Of a DNA stretch of 64,000 bases, positions 17,479-27,561 are shown in pieces (within the stretch, counting starts at the first letter, position 1; every line of letters begins with the position of its first letter). The stretch comes from Mycobacterium sp. 3519A (lineage in GTDB: Bacteria; Actinomycetota; Actinomycetes; Mycobacteriales; Mycobacteriaceae). The translations under genes were made by a program, and so were the position numbers. The stretch is taken from assembly GCF_900240945.1 (NCBI RefSeq), contig NZ_OESG01000014.1:1966015-2030014 (forward strand), read 5' to 3'. The notes under the pieces are model-generated. The model did no database searches. It was given only the letters and a program-made list of their open reading frames with translations, and was not told the origin of the DNA.

Positions 17479-19124
17479 AGCGCAGGCCCCAGCAGGTCGT
17501 CGGCGTCCTTGATGACGTAGCCGTAGCCCTGTTCGGCGAGGAACCGCTGTCGGTGGGCGGCGTATTCGGCGTCCAGGCTGTCGCGGGAGACCACCGAATA
17601 GAACATCGCCCCGCCGCCGTCATGCTTGGGGCGCAGCAGCCTGCCCAGCCGCTGCGCCTCTTCCTGACGCGATCCGAAGGTGCCCGAAACTTGAACCGCG
17701 ACAGAGGCTTCCGGTAGGTCGATGGAGAAGTTGGCCACCTTGGAAACCACCAGGGTGGAGATCTCGCCGTTGCGGAAGGAGTCGAAGAGCGCCTCCCGCT
17801 CGGCGGTCTTCGTCGAGCCCTGGATCACCGGCGCGTCGAGTTCGGCGCCCAACTCGTCGAGTTGGTCGAGGTAGGCGCCGATCACCAGCGTCTGCTCGCC
17901 CTTGTGTTTCTCCAGGATCGACTTCACCACCGCGATCTTGGTGTGCACCGTCGAGCACAGCTTGTACCGCTCGTCGGGTTCGGCGGTGGCGTAGAGCATC
18001 CGCTCGTTGTCGGTCATGGTCACCCGCACCTCGACGCATTCGGCGGGCGCGATCCAGCCCTGCGCCTCGATGTCTTTCCATGGCGCGTCGTAGCGCTTGG
18101 GCCCGATCAGGCTGAACACATCGCCCTCGCGGCCGTCCTCCCGGATCAGCGTGGCGGTCAGCCCGAGCCGCCGCCGCGACTGCAGGTCGGCCGTCATCCG
18201 GAACACCGGCGCGGGCAGCAGGTGCACCTCGTCGTAGATGATCAGGCCCCAGTCGCGGCTGTCGAACAACTCGAGGTGGCGGTATTCGCCCTTGGTGCGG
18301 CGGGTGATCACCTGGTACGTGGCGATGGTGACCGGCCGGATCTCCTTTTTCTCGCCGGAGTATTCGCCGATCTCGTCCTCGGTCAGCGACGTCCGGTTGA
18401 TCAGCTCACGTTTCCACTGCCTACCCGCGACGGTGTTGGTCACCAGGATCAGCGTCGTCGCCGACGCCTTGGCCATGGCCGCCGCGCCGACGAGCGTCTT
18501 GCCCGCACCGCACGGCAGCACCACCACACCTGAGCCGCCCTCCCAGAACGAATCCGTGGCCATCTGCTGGTAGTCGCGCAGCTGCCAGTCCGCCTGATCC
18601 AGCGCGATCGGGTGCTTCTCGCCATCGACGTAGCCTGCCAAATCCTCTGCAGGCCAACCGATTTTGAGCAGCATCTGCTTGACGCGACCGCGCTCGCTGT
18701 TGTGCACGATCACGGTGTCGTCGTCGATGCGGGCACCGAGCATCGGCGCGATCTTCTTGTTGCGCAGCACCTCCTCGAGCACCGCGCGGTCGAAGCTGAC
18801 CAACGTCAGCCCGTGCGCCGGATGCTTCACCAACTGCAGCCGCCCGTAGCGGGCCATGGTGTCGACGATGTCGACGAGCAGCGGTTGCGGCACCGCGTAG
18901 CGGGAGAAGCTGACCAATGCGTCGACGACCTGTTCGGCGTCGTGGCCCGCGGCGCGCGCGTTCCACAGCGCCAAGGGGGTGATGCGGTAGGTGTGCACGT
19001 GCTCGGGCGCGCGCTCCAGTTCGGCGAACGGGGCGATCGCCGCGCGCGCCGCGCCTGCCAACGCGTGGTCGACTTCGAGCAGCACCGTCTTGTCGGACTG
19101 CACGATCAGGGGGCCGTCGGTCAT
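17475..19124 (-). CDS. XPB/Ssl2-type DNA repair helicase (Rv0861c orthologue)
   Basis: SF2 helicase of 549 residues, homologous to eukaryotic and archaeal XPB. After an N-terminal damage-recognition-like region comes Walker A LPCGAGKTLV (about 203-212), the Walker B DEVH box in LIIYDEVHLL (about 296), the XPB-specific RED motif in LTATLIREDG (about 325) and motif VI QRLGRLLRPK (about 505). The reaction is ATP-dependent 3'-5' unwinding, presumably in nucleotide excision repair. ATG 19124 overlaps the stop of a short upstream ORF, and the VOC gene overlaps its end. The membrane esterase and the Rv0862c homologue lie upstream on the same strand. Confidence 0.93.
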   Translation of the reverse strand: MTDGPLIVQSDKTVLLEVDHALAGAARAAIAPFAELERAPEHVHTYRITPLALWNARAAGHDAEQVVDALVSFSRYAVPQPLLVDIVDTMARYGRLQLVKHPAHGLTLVSFDRAVLEEVLRNKKIAPMLGARIDDDTVIVHNSERGRVKQMLLKIGWPAEDLAGYVDGEKHPIALDQADWQLRDYQQMATDSFWEGGSGVVVLPCGAGKTLVGAAAMAKASATTLILVTNTVAGRQWKRELINRTSLTEDEIGEYSGEKKEIRPVTIATYQVITRRTKGEYRHLELFDSRDWGLIIYDEVHLLPAPVFRMTADLQSRRRLGLTATLIREDGREGDVFSLIGPKRYDAPWKDIEAQGWIAPAECVEVRVTMTDNERMLYATAEPDERYKLCSTVHTKIAVVKSILEKHKGEQTLVIGAYLDQLDELGAELDAPVIQGSTKTAEREALFDSFRNGEISTLVVSKVANFSIDLPEASVAVQVSGTFGSRQEEAQRLGRLLRPKHDGGGAMFYSVVSRDSLDAEYAAHRQRFLAEQGYGYVIKDADDLLGPAL

Positions 19125-19189
19125 GCGCGATCCGCTCCCCCTGCGCTGCGCGCGGGAGGTGCCCCCAGCGCTTCTCGCTTGAAGGTCAT
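19121..19189 (-). CDS. Putative 22-codon leaderless upstream ORF coupled to the XPB helicase
   Basis: A reverse-strand ATG at 19187-19189 opens a 22-codon frame (MTFKREALGAPPARSAGG...). Its TGA (19121-19123) overlaps the helicase ATG (19122-19124) as ATGA. A -10-like GATAAT (19197-19202) lies 7 nt upstream of its ATG, so a leaderless transcript would start at this codon. The stretch encoding EALGAPPA contains CTGGGGGCACCTCCCGC, which I associate with dispersed mycobacterial repeats, and a weak CTCCC/GGGAG hairpin. Function could be translational coupling or attenuation. Translation is inferred only. Confidence 0.45.
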   Translation of the reverse strand: MTFKREALGAPPARSAGGADRA

Positions 19190-19196
19190 TTTGTCC

Positions 19197-19202
19197 ATTA
19201 TC
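19197..19202 (-). promoter_or_regulatory. -10 box for the XPB helicase transcript
   Basis: GATAAT on the reverse strand, 7 nt upstream of the short upstream ORF ATG. It lies in the 102-bp gap between the helicase and the esterase gene and so gives the helicase its own promoter. Confidence 0.4.
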
Positions 19203-19226
19203 CAGAGCCGACGGACACCCCTGCGT

Positions 19227-20669
19227 TCAGCGGGTCGCGGCCTGCGGTGGAGCGCCTGCCGGACTGCCCTGACCGGGCAGCGGGATCTTCGGCACGTCGG
19301 GCGTGTTGATCTGGCCTGCCAGCCACGGCAGCGCCGTGGTGAACACGTCCGCCGCCAACGGCCAGTCGTGGCGGCCAGGGTGCGGGACGACCGCACACGT
19401 GATGCCGTTCGCGCGGCCGAGGTTGCACAGCGAGTTGGCGGCCTCGGTCTGGTCCGTCGGCATCCCGGCGGCGTCCTGGCCGCCGAGTCCCGTTCCGGTC
19501 ATCTTGGGGAAACCGTCCTTGTGCTGCGGAGGCGCGTCCGAGGAGATCGCGAACCAGCCCGACACACCGTGGTACGGCCCGTGCTTGTTGATCACCGTGG
19601 TCGGGTCGAAGGTGGCCCACGCCGCGGCGTTCCCGCCGTAGATCCGGGCGATGGTCTGCTCCTTGGTGCCCGCGTTGGGGCCGGTGTCACCGGCGATGTC
19701 GACGAACGCGCTGAACAGCTCGGGATGCATCACGGTCAGGTCGACAGCGCACGTCCCGCCCATCGACCAGCCGACGATGCCCCAGTTGGCGGGATTCGTA
19801 GAGACGCCGAACGTCGATGTCACGTAGGGCACGACGTCCTTGGTCAGGTGATCGGCCACGTTGCCGCGCGGCCCGTTCACGCATTCGGTGTCGTTGTTGA
19901 ACGAACCGCCCACGTCGACGAAGACGAACACCGGCGCGTTGCCGTTGTGGTCCGCTGCGAACTTGTCGATGGGCGTGATCGCGTCGCCGGTGCGCGGCCA
20001 GTCCGACGGCGTGTTGAACTCACCGGCGATCATCATCACCACGGGTAGCTTGGGTGCGTTCGCGGCGAACCAGGCGGGCGGCAGGTACACCAGTTCGGTC
20101 CTGTGCTTGAAGCCCGACGCGTCGGAGGGGATGGTCACCGGGACCAGCGCCCCGTGCGACGGCGCCCCCTTGCCGCGCATCGCCATCACGGTGTTCATAT
20201 CGGTCTCGTCGGGCAACGGGCCCGCGGTCAGTTCGTTCCACGCCGCCTGCACGGTGCGGAAGTAGCCGACCCACAGGTTCAGCGACACGCCCGCGCTCAG
20301 CAGGCACAGCAGCACCGCCATCAGCGACACCCCGCGCCGCCACCACTGGGTGCCGCGCCAGCCCAGCACCGCGACCGCCAACGCCAGGCCCGTCAACCCG
20401 ACCCAGATCCACAGCGACGACGGGGCGGGGTCGCCCGCGAGGCCCTCGGAGTCGATGTACCAGTGCGCCCATGCCGCCAGAATCAGACCCACGGCGACCG
20501 CCACCGGCAGCCACACCAGCCGCCACCGCCGTGACCGCCACCCGACGGCCGCCACCAGGGCCACCGCCGCGACGGCCCAGATCGTCAGTGGTAGCCACCC
20601 GTGCAGCAGTGAAACCCCGCCGCGGTATCCGCCGACAGCCTGCGCAGCCGCGTCCAACGTCGTTGTCAC
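19227..20669 (-). CDS. Membrane-anchored esterase D/antigen 85-like hydrolase
   Basis: A 480-residue protein. The first roughly 150 residues hold four hydrophobic helices (LTIWAVAAVALVAAVGW, LVWLPVAVAVGLILAAW, WIWVGLTGLALAVAVLGW, GVSLMAVLLCLLSAGVSL). The outer domain is an alpha/beta-hydrolase of the esterase D/mycolyltransferase type, with WGIVGWSMGGTCAVDL (nucleophile Ser), a late acidic region and PGRHDWPLAADVF carrying the likely catalytic His. Family members transfer mycolic acids or hydrolyse esters at the cell envelope. In M. tuberculosis the helicase and Rv0862c genes are neighbours, so this gene appears inserted between them. The GTG start at 20669 is provisional. Confidence 0.82.
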   Translation of the reverse strand: MTTTLDAAAQAVGGYRGGVSLLHGWLPLTIWAVAAVALVAAVGWRSRRWRLVWLPVAVAVGLILAAWAHWYIDSEGLAGDPAPSSLWIWVGLTGLALAVAVLGWRGTQWWRRGVSLMAVLLCLLSAGVSLNLWVGYFRTVQAAWNELTAGPLPDETDMNTVMAMRGKGAPSHGALVPVTIPSDASGFKHRTELVYLPPAWFAANAPKLPVVMMIAGEFNTPSDWPRTGDAITPIDKFAADHNGNAPVFVFVDVGGSFNNDTECVNGPRGNVADHLTKDVVPYVTSTFGVSTNPANWGIVGWSMGGTCAVDLTVMHPELFSAFVDIAGDTGPNAGTKEQTIARIYGGNAAAWATFDPTTVINKHGPYHGVSGWFAISSDAPPQHKDGFPKMTGTGLGGQDAAGMPTDQTEAANSLCNLGRANGITCAVVPHPGRHDWPLAADVFTTALPWLAGQINTPDVPKIPLPGQGSPAGAPPQAATR

Positions 20670-20717
20670 ACAGACATGTTCACCAACGCGTCTGTGAAGT
20701 CGCTGTGCCGACGCTAA

Positions 20718-22970
20718 CTATCCGGCATCGGCGGCGACCACCGAGGTGACCCGGTGGATCGCGAACTCGCGCACCCGGCCAGACGCCGGATCGTAGGCCG
20801 TCAGCTGCCCGCCGCGGACGTTGATCGGCGCCACCACCCGCTGGGTCGCCACCCCTGCCGGGTCGACGTAGCCGATCACCACCGAGGCCTGGTGGTGGGC
20901 GGCCTCCTGCAGTTGTGAGATCGCGACGGCGGGGTCGAGGCGCATGTTGTCGAACGACGCGGACGCCACCTTGCGCAACACCGCGACGATGGCGCCGAGC
21001 GTCTGGCTGGTGGGCGTCGGCGGGCGGTAGCTGCGCCGCCGCCCCGGTGGCGCGGGCACCCTCGCGCCGCGCGCTCGGATGTCGACGATGGTGCCGGTGG
21101 AGTCCTCGGCCGCGGGCGCGAAGCCCGCCTCCCGCAACCCGGCGAGCACATCCGAGATCGGCGCCTGCGACACCGCGACGGTCGGGGCGAGCAGCCGCAT
21201 CTCCAGTTGGTCGACGGCGGGCGCCGCGACAGCCTGCGCCAGCAGCGCAGGGTCCTCACACCGCACGAACGACTGCGCCATGCCGACGCGCAGCTGCCCG
21301 TGCCGACGCGCGACGTCGTCGATCAGGTAGGTAAGGCCTTGCGGCACAGGGGTTTTCGAATGCTTGCTGAACAGCGCGTGCAACTCGCTTGCGGTGCGGC
21401 CGGTGTCGAGGGCGCGCCGGATCGACGCCTCGCTGATGCGGTACACCATCGCCGCGCCCGCGGATTCCACCGTCGCCACCGACGCCAGTTGTTCGGCCAG
21501 GTCGCGCTGTAGCGGTCCCGGCACGATGACCGTCAGATCGGCCTGCAGCAGGAAGTGGTCGATGGGCGCGGGCAGCACCTTGTCCATCGCCGCGACGACG
21601 GCGTCGGCCGATTCGTCGGCGAGCATCCTGCGCGCGGGCGAGGCGATGGCGCCGCGGCCCACCAGACCCACCGCATGTGCCTCGGTCAACAGGTGGCCGA
21701 CGGGATCGGGTTGCAGTCGCGCCGCCCACCGGGGCCGCCGCCACGTCATCGCGCGCGACGCGGAGGCAGCGTCGACGCCCGACCCGGCGGGCAGGTCGGC
21801 CAGCACGTCGAGCAGCAATCGGCGGTCCAGGGGTGCCGCCGTCGAGAACAGCGAATCCGAAAGCGCGGCATAGGGTTTGCCGTCGGGGCCGCGGCTGCCG
21901 ACCAGGCTGGGCCGTCCCGGCAGCTCCAGCCACGTGGTGGCCAGCAGATGCCACTTGGCGGCGGTCGGCGACTCGACGAACCGGTCGGCCGCCACCGTCG
22001 GCGCCCAGTACGGCCCGAGGCCGCCGTCGTGCGGATCCGGTTCGGGCATACCCGCCGCGATCAGCTTCGCCGCCGCCGACACCTCCAGGATGAGCCCCAG
22101 TCGAGTCTCGTCAATGCCGGTGATCTTGGTCAGCCGTTTGACGTCGCGGACCCCCAGTCCGCCGCTGCGCAGCTCGGGAACCGGTGTGGCGCCGAGGGTT
22201 TCGAGTACCAGCTCGACCTCGCGCAGCAGGTCGAGCACCGCGCCCGCGGCCACCGCGTCGACGTCGGCGGCGGTGGTGGTCGACACCGTCGGATCGGGTT
22301 GCACCAGATACACCGGGCCTGGTTGCTCGCCGCGCATCACCTGACCGACCAGCCGCGGCAGGATCACGGTCTCGTCGTCGACCTGACGCAGCAGCCCGGC
22401 GGCCAGCAGGCGCTGCACCGGGCGGTCCGCCGGGGTGCCGGGGGCGGCGTCGCGGGTGCGGCCCATCGGCGAACCCTCCAGCAGGCGCTGCAGCAATTCG
22501 CGGGCGGGACCGTCGAGCGATTCGAGTCGGGCGGCGATGTCGGTCTGCTCGGTGTCCTCGAGGGTGGCCTGGCCGGGATGCCACGGCAGCCCGGACGCGG
22601 CCTCCGCCACCACCCGCACAGTCGTGTCGCCCCACACGAGCGCCCGCTCGCGGAGGTCGTCGAGCGCGGCGGTGACGGCGGCCTCGGGCGCGCGGTCCCC
22701 GACCAGCGCGAGCAGTTTGGCCAGCGGCACGGCCGCGGTGTCGGCGTGCAGCACCAGCAGCCCGTCGAGCAGCGCCAGGTGCAGGAAATCCAGCCCGTCG
22801 GTGGCGGCCTTGACCGACTGGCGAGCCTGGGCGCGCGCCGCCAGCGCGGCGATGGTGCCTGGCGGCGGTTGGGTCAGGTCGGGCCGCAGCTCCAGCAGCC
22901 GGATCAGCCGCTCATCGTCAAGCTCGGCCAGCCAGGCGCCCAGCGGGACGCCCGGAGAACTTTCGGTCAT
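20718..22970 (-). CDS. Helicase-associated protein, Rv0862c orthologue
   Basis: A large protein of 750 residues matching the Rv0862c family (helicase C-terminal-like Helicase_C_3 region). It starts [32 protein letters not shown], a conserved helical N-terminus, continues with winged-helix-like repeats (for example [28 protein letters not shown]), and ends in a WYL-like barrel segment ([32 protein letters not shown]). No Walker motifs are visible, so it is not itself a helicase motor. Its neighbourhood with XPB suggests it is a partner, perhaps analogous to archaeal Bax1; that is inference. It is divergent from the Rv0863-like gene. Confidence 0.85.
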   Translation of the reverse strand: MTESSPGVPLGAWLAELDDERLIRLLELRPDLTQPPPGTIAALAARAQARQSVKAATDGLDFLHLALLDGLLVLHADTAAVPLAKLLALVGDRAPEAAVTAALDDLRERALVWGDTTVRVVAEAASGLPWHPGQATLEDTEQTDIAARLESLDGPARELLQRLLEGSPMGRTRDAAPGTPADRPVQRLLAAGLLRQVDDETVILPRLVGQVMRGEQPGPVYLVQPDPTVSTTTAADVDAVAAGAVLDLLREVELVLETLGATPVPELRSGGLGVRDVKRLTKITGIDETRLGLILEVSAAAKLIAAGMPEPDPHDGGLGPYWAPTVAADRFVESPTAAKWHLLATTWLELPGRPSLVGSRGPDGKPYAALSDSLFSTAAPLDRRLLLDVLADLPAGSGVDAASASRAMTWRRPRWAARLQPDPVGHLLTEAHAVGLVGRGAIASPARRMLADESADAVVAAMDKVLPAPIDHFLLQADLTVIVPGPLQRDLAEQLASVATVESAGAAMVYRISEASIRRALDTGRTASELHALFSKHSKTPVPQGLTYLIDDVARRHGQLRVGMAQSFVRCEDPALLAQAVAAPAVDQLEMRLLAPTVAVSQAPISDVLAGLREAGFAPAAEDSTGTIVDIRARGARVPAPPGRRRSYRPPTPTSQTLGAIVAVLRKVASASFDNMRLDPAVAISQLQEAAHHQASVVIGYVDPAGVATQRVVAPINVRGGQLTAYDPASGRVREFAIHRVTSVVAADAG

Positions 22971-23035
22971 CGCTGACCAGCGTAAAGCAGCTGGCCGGTG
23001 TCGCCACCGGCCGCTGCGCCTGCCACAATGTGCAC

Positions 23036-23227
23036 GTGGCTGACAACAAAGGCAAGAACCGATACGTCGACCCGGGCTGGCCCGCTCTCGACGGCGATGA
23101 CGATCACGCGGTCAGCGAGCTGGCCACTGACCGCACAGGTGCGCTGTCGCCATTCGGTGAGCTGGTGTTTCCCCAGCCGGCCGACGAACTGCCGTACGTC
23201 CATCCCGTCACCGTCGTCAACAGGTAG
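23036..23227 (+). CDS. Small conserved protein, Rv0863-like
   Basis: A 63-residue acidic soluble protein: [20 protein letters not shown], then [43 protein letters not shown]. It lies directly before moaC, the same position as Rv0863 in M. tuberculosis. GTG 23036 is preferred because a CACAAT -10-like box ends 6 nt upstream; an earlier GTG at 23030 adds two codons. moaC begins 2 nt after its stop, so it is the first gene of the moaC-mog-moaE operon. The function is unknown; its place hints at molybdenum cofactor synthesis. Confidence 0.75.
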   Translation: MADNKGKNRYVDPGWPALDGDDDHAVSELATDRTGALSPFGELVFPQPADELPYVHPVTVVNR

Positions 23228-23229
23228 CG

Positions 23230-23706
23230 GTGGACCAAGCGCGTCGGCTGTCGCATCTGGACGAATCCGGTGCGGCGCACATGGTCGATGTCACGGGCAA
23301 GGACGCCACCAAACGCATCGCGGTCGCCGCGGGAACCTTCCACACCACCGCTGAGGTGGTCGCGCTGATCGCCTCCGGCGGCCTGCCCAAGGGCGACGCG
23401 TTGGCCACCGCGCGGGTCGCGGGCATCATGGCCGCCAAGCGCACCAGCGACCTCATCCCGCTGTGCCATCCGCTGGCGCTCACCGGGGTCGACGTCGACT
23501 TCGAGATCGGCGACGACCGCATCGTCATCACCGCCACGGTGCGCACCACCGACCGCACCGGCGTCGAGATGGAGGCGATGACCGCGGTGAGCGTCGCCGG
23601 GTTGACGCTCTACGACATGATCAAGGCCGTCGACCCCGCCGCCCGCATCGACGACGTCCGCGTGCTGCGCAAAGAGGGCGGCAAAACCGGGCTGTGGACG
23701 AGATGA
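23230..23706 (+). CDS. moaC: Cyclic pyranopterin monophosphate synthase MoaC
   Basis: A 158-residue protein converting the MoaA product to cyclic pyranopterin monophosphate. Motifs: [56 protein letters not shown] (the catalytic and hexamer-forming segment), [24 protein letters not shown] and the C-terminal [11 protein letters not shown] with the conserved Lys residues. The GTG start lies 2 nt after the preceding stop. The stop overlaps mog as ATGA. It works with moaA at 25959 on the opposite strand. Confidence 0.95.
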   Translation: MDQARRLSHLDESGAAHMVDVTGKDATKRIAVAAGTFHTTAEVVALIASGGLPKGDALATARVAGIMAAKRTSDLIPLCHPLALTGVDVDFEIGDDRIVITATVRTTDRTGVEMEAMTAVSVAGLTLYDMIKAVDPAARIDDVRVLRKEGGKTGLWTR

Positions 23707-24182
23707 CGCGGTCCGGCCGGGTGGTGATCGCGTCCACCCGCGCGGCGGCGGGGGTGTACGAGGACCGCACCGGCCCGGTGATCGTCGACTGGCTCAACGC
23801 GCAGGGCATCACCACGCCGGCGCCGGTCGTGGTGGCGGACGGACCCGACGTCGGCACCGCGCTGTCGGCGGCGATCGGCGAGAACGTCGACGTGATCATC
23901 ACGTCCGGCGGTACCGGGATCTCGCCGACGGATCGCACGGCCGACATCACCGCGGGCCTGCTCGACTACCAGATCCCCGGACTGGCCGACGCGATCCGGC
24001 GGTCCGGGCTGCCGCACGTGCCGACGTCGGTGCTCTCCCGCGGCGTGTGCGGCGTGCGGGGCCGCACGCTGATCGTCAACCTGCCCGGCTCGACGGGCGG
24101 CGTCAAAGACGGCCTCGGCGTGCTCGACGCCGTGCTCACCCACGCCCTCGATCAACTCAGCGGTAAGGACCACACCCGATGA
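23703..24182 (+). CDS. mog: Molybdopterin adenylyltransferase-type protein (Mog/MoaB)
   Basis: A 159-residue MogA/MoaB-fold protein that adenylates molybdopterin or helps insert molybdate. It begins [31 protein letters not shown] and contains the hallmark [21 protein letters not shown] and [26 protein letters not shown]. Translation starts at an ATG inside the moaC stop (ATGA, 23703-23706) and ends in another ATGA with moaE (24179-24182), so the three genes are tightly coupled. It corresponds to Rv0865. Confidence 0.93.
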   Translation: MTRSGRVVIASTRAAAGVYEDRTGPVIVDWLNAQGITTPAPVVVADGPDVGTALSAAIGENVDVIITSGGTGISPTDRTADITAGLLDYQIPGLADAIRRSGLPHVPTSVLSRGVCGVRGRTLIVNLPGSTGGVKDGLGVLDAVLTHALDQLSGKDHTR

Positions 24183-24574
24183 CCGCCGTCGTGCTGCGCG
24201 TCGAACTCACCGACCACCCCATCGAACTGTCGGACTACGAAGCGTTGGTGGCGCACGAATCTGCCGGAGCCGTCGTGGGATTCGCGGGCGTGGTGCGCGA
24301 TCACGACGGCGGACGCAACGTCACGCGGTTGGAGTACTCGGCACACCCGACGGCGCAACAGACCCTCGAGGAGGTGGCCGCCGAGATCGCGGCCGACGCC
24401 ACCGGCGTGCGCGCCATCGCGGTCAGTCACCGCGTCGGCACTCTGCAGATCGGCGACGCGGCGTTGGTCGCCGCGGTCGCCGCGGACCACCGGGCAGCCG
24501 CATTCGACACCTGCGCACGACTGGTCGACACCGTCAAGGCGCGACTACCGGTGTGGAAACACCAGTTCTTCGCC

Positions 24575-25526
<952 letters not shown>

Positions 25527-25660
25527 CGCTAACGGGTCGCGTAGGTCACGTCACCTTTTGCCGAACTCGGCGATTCGGGTCCAGGCAAATCTTAAAAGGG
25601 CTCTAAATGCCCAAGACGCCAAGCTGTTTCCGCAGGAACACTTTCACAGGTAACGATTCG

Positions 25661-25701
25661 TGGTCATCTTGTGACCATTCCGTGATGTGATGCAAATCAC
25701 G
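25661..25701. promoter_or_regulatory. Crp site and second inverted repeat upstream of rpfA
   Basis: TGTGA-TGCAAA-TCACG at 25686-25701 fits the mycobacterial Crp consensus TGTGA-N6-TCACA with one mismatch. Crp (Rv3676) is known to activate rpfA in M. tuberculosis. Nine bp away, TGGTCA-TCTTG-TGACCA (25661-25677) is a perfect inverted repeat for an unidentified factor. Both lie upstream of the predicted rpfA promoters and just after the moaD stop. Confidence 0.6.
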
Positions 25702-25702
25702 C

Positions 25703-25957
25703 TTATCCACCTGCGAACGGGGGAAGAACATCGACGGTCTGGGTGTCGCTCAACGTCAAGCCCAAGTCCCGCACCGCAATTCCGTCGCAGAGGTATGAGC
25801 ATCGGCTCAACACTTTCGCCAGTGCGGGGTCCCGGTCGCCCAGTGTCTGCACCAGCGAAGCGACTGTCGTTCCGGGCGCGACGGCGATGATCTCGTCGTC
25901 GAGGCCTGCAGCCGCGCGTGCGGCGGCGAAGTAGCGCACGGTCACCTTCACCGACAC
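25703..25957 (-). CDS. moaD: Molybdopterin synthase small subunit MoaD
   Basis: An 84-residue ubiquitin-fold sulfur carrier. MSVKVTVRYFAAARAAAGLDDE begins the beta-grasp domain and the chain ends in the obligatory diglycine (VDVLPPFAGG), which is adenylated and thiocarboxylated for sulfur transfer to MoaE. GTG 25957 follows the moaA stop by a single nucleotide, so moaA and moaD are coupled. It corresponds to Rv0868c. rpfA lies downstream on the same strand but behind its own regulatory region. Confidence 0.93.
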   Translation of the reverse strand: MSVKVTVRYFAAARAAAGLDDEIIAVAPGTTVASLVQTLGDRDPALAKVLSRCSYLCDGIAVRDLGLTLSDTQTVDVLPPFAGG

Positions 25958-25958
25958 G

Positions 25959-27011
25959 TCAGCCGCCGATCGCGCTCATCGGGCGGTCCGGTTGCACGAA
26001 GTCCGGGTCGTTGATGCCGTGGCCCGCCGCCTTGATCCACATGGTGGCGCGCCAGGCGGCCGCCAGTGCGTCGTCGTCGGCGCCCGCCCGGATCAGGCGG
26101 CGCAGATCGGTCTCGTGGCGAGAGAACAGACAGTTGCGGATCTGACCGTCGGCGGTGAGCCGGGTGCGGTCGCACGCGGCACAGAAGGCATGCGAGACCG
26201 AGGCGATGATGCCGACCTTGCCCCGCCCGGCGTCGACGTCCCACAGTTCGGCGGGTGCCGAACCCCGCGGCGCCCGGTCGGGCTGCAGATCGAAGTGTTC
26301 GCGCAGGGCGGCCAGCACGTCGTCGGCGGCGATGGCCCGGCCGCGTTGCCACTCGTGGCCGGCATCCAGCGGCATCTGTTCGATGATGCGCAGCTGGTAT
26401 CCGTGCTCGAGGCAGAACCGCAGCAGCGCGACAGCGTCGTCGAGCCCGGTGACCGGATCCAGCACCGCGTTGACCTTGACCGGGTCCAGCCCGGCGGCCT
26501 TCGCGGCCGCGAGCCCACGCAGGACGTCGGGCAAGCGGTCGCGGCGGGTGATGCGGGCGAACCGTTCGGCGTCGACGGTGTCGAGGGAGACGTTGATCCG
26601 GTCCAGCCCGGCCTCTTTCAGTGCGGCGGCCCGCTTGTCGAGCCCGATTCCGTTGGTGGTCAACGTGATTTCCGGCCGGGGCCGCAACGACGCGGTGGCC
26701 GCGACGACCTCCTCGAGGTGTTTGGCCACCAACGGTTCACCGCCGGTGAAGCGGACGCTGGTGATGCCGAGCCGGGTGACCGCGATGCGCAGCAGCCGCG
26801 CCAACTCGTCGGTGCGCAGCAGTTGCTCGCCAGGAAGCCAGTTCAGGCCCTCAGCGGGCATGCAGTACGTGCACCGCAGGTTGCAGCGATCGGTCAGTGA
26901 CACCCGCAGGTCGGTGGCGACGCGGCCGTACGTGTCGACCATCGGACCGTCGATGGGCATCCCCTGCACGGGGCGCTGCACCGAAGGGACGCCGAGTTCG
27001 GTGATGGTCAT
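25959..27011 (-). CDS. moaA: GTP 3',8-cyclase MoaA
   Basis: Radical-SAM enzyme of 350 residues for the first step of molybdenum cofactor synthesis. The SAM cluster motif CNLRCTYC gives Cys 43, 47 and 50. The second [4Fe-4S] site is seen in FCAACDRTRLTADGQIRNCLF (Cys about 267, 270 and 284). The C-terminus ends in the conserved Gly-Gly (AIGG) that enters the active site. ATG 27011 overlaps the stop of the YccF gene as ATGA. It is the Rv0869c orthologue and works with moaC across the locus. Confidence 0.95.
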   Translation of the reverse strand: MTITELGVPSVQRPVQGMPIDGPMVDTYGRVATDLRVSLTDRCNLRCTYCMPAEGLNWLPGEQLLRTDELARLLRIAVTRLGITSVRFTGGEPLVAKHLEEVVAATASLRPRPEITLTTNGIGLDKRAAALKEAGLDRINVSLDTVDAERFARITRRDRLPDVLRGLAAAKAAGLDPVKVNAVLDPVTGLDDAVALLRFCLEHGYQLRIIEQMPLDAGHEWQRGRAIAADDVLAALREHFDLQPDRAPRGSAPAELWDVDAGRGKVGIIASVSHAFCAACDRTRLTADGQIRNCLFSRHETDLRRLIRAGADDDALAAAWRATMWIKAAGHGINDPDFVQPDRPMSAIGG

Positions 27012-27406
27012 GCGGCGGCTCGCACCAGTTGGCTGTCGACGGGCACGATCTCCTTGCCCAGCGGCAGGAGGGACACCGGGATGAGCTTGAGGTTAGCCAG
27101 CGCCAGCGGGATGCCGATGATGGTCACGGCCATCGCGATGGCAGTGAGCACGTGGCCGATGGCCAGCCAGATGCCGAACAAGATGACCCAGATGATGTTG
27201 CCGATCAGCGCGCCCGGCCGCGTCCCCGGCTTGTCGACGATGGTGCGGCCGAACGGCCACAGCGCATACGACGCGATCCGCAGCGCGGCGAAGCCGAACG
27301 GAATGGTGATGATCAGGACGAAGCAGATGATGGCGGCCAGCAGATAGCCAAGCGCCAGCCACAGGCCGCCGAACAGCAGCCAAATAATGTTCAGAAGCAG
27401 GCGCAT
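27008..27406 (-). CDS. YccF-domain inner-membrane protein
   Basis: A 132-residue membrane protein with two similar halves, each bearing the YccF pattern: MRLLLNIIWLLFGGLWLALGYLLAAIICFVLIITIPFGFAALRIASYALWPFG and GALIGNIIWVILFGIWLAIGHVLTAIAMAVTIIGIPLALANLKLIPVSLLPLG. Its place matches Rv0870c. It is the first gene of the yccF-moaA-moaD operon, coupled to moaA by ATGA, and is divergent from cspB. The biochemical role of YccF proteins is unknown. Confidence 0.88.
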   Translation of the reverse strand: MRLLLNIIWLLFGGLWLALGYLLAAIICFVLIITIPFGFAALRIASYALWPFGRTIVDKPGTRPGALIGNIIWVILFGIWLAIGHVLTAIAMAVTIIGIPLALANLKLIPVSLLPLGKEIVPVDSQLVRAAA

Positions 27407-27470
27407 CTTCCCTCCAGCGGTTGTTCAAGCCTACCGATATAAGGGGGTGCTGGCGGCTGTGGCCTCCGAG

Positions 27471-27529
27471 TAGGATCACCTGAACGCGTCCCGGCGCAGG
27501 CGGGACGCGTTCCTTATGTAGTTATGTAG
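27471..27529 (+). promoter_or_regulatory. cspB promoter, 5'-terminal stem-loop and tandem 8-mer
   Basis: TAGGAT (27471-27476) is a -10 box. The predicted transcript then starts almost exactly at a perfect 12-bp stem (GAACGCGTCCCG 27482-27493, CGGGACGCGTTC 27501-27512; 7-nt loop). Two tandem TTATGTAG 8-mers follow at 27514-27529. The leader to cspB is about 80 nt. A stem at the very 5' end could stabilise the mRNA or respond to cold. Confidence 0.6.
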
Positions 27530-27561
27530 TCAGTTCCTCCAGAGACAAGCGGGTGAGACCA

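Noticed and set aside
18612..20048. Forward 478-codon open frame opposite the helicase and esterase
   Set aside because: Low-complexity Val/Arg/Gly/Asp composition and no domains; the reverse strand has complete catalytic motifs.
21555..22976. Forward 473-codon open frame opposite the Rv0862c homologue
   Set aside because: Gln/Arg/Gly-rich shadow composition with no recognisable fold.
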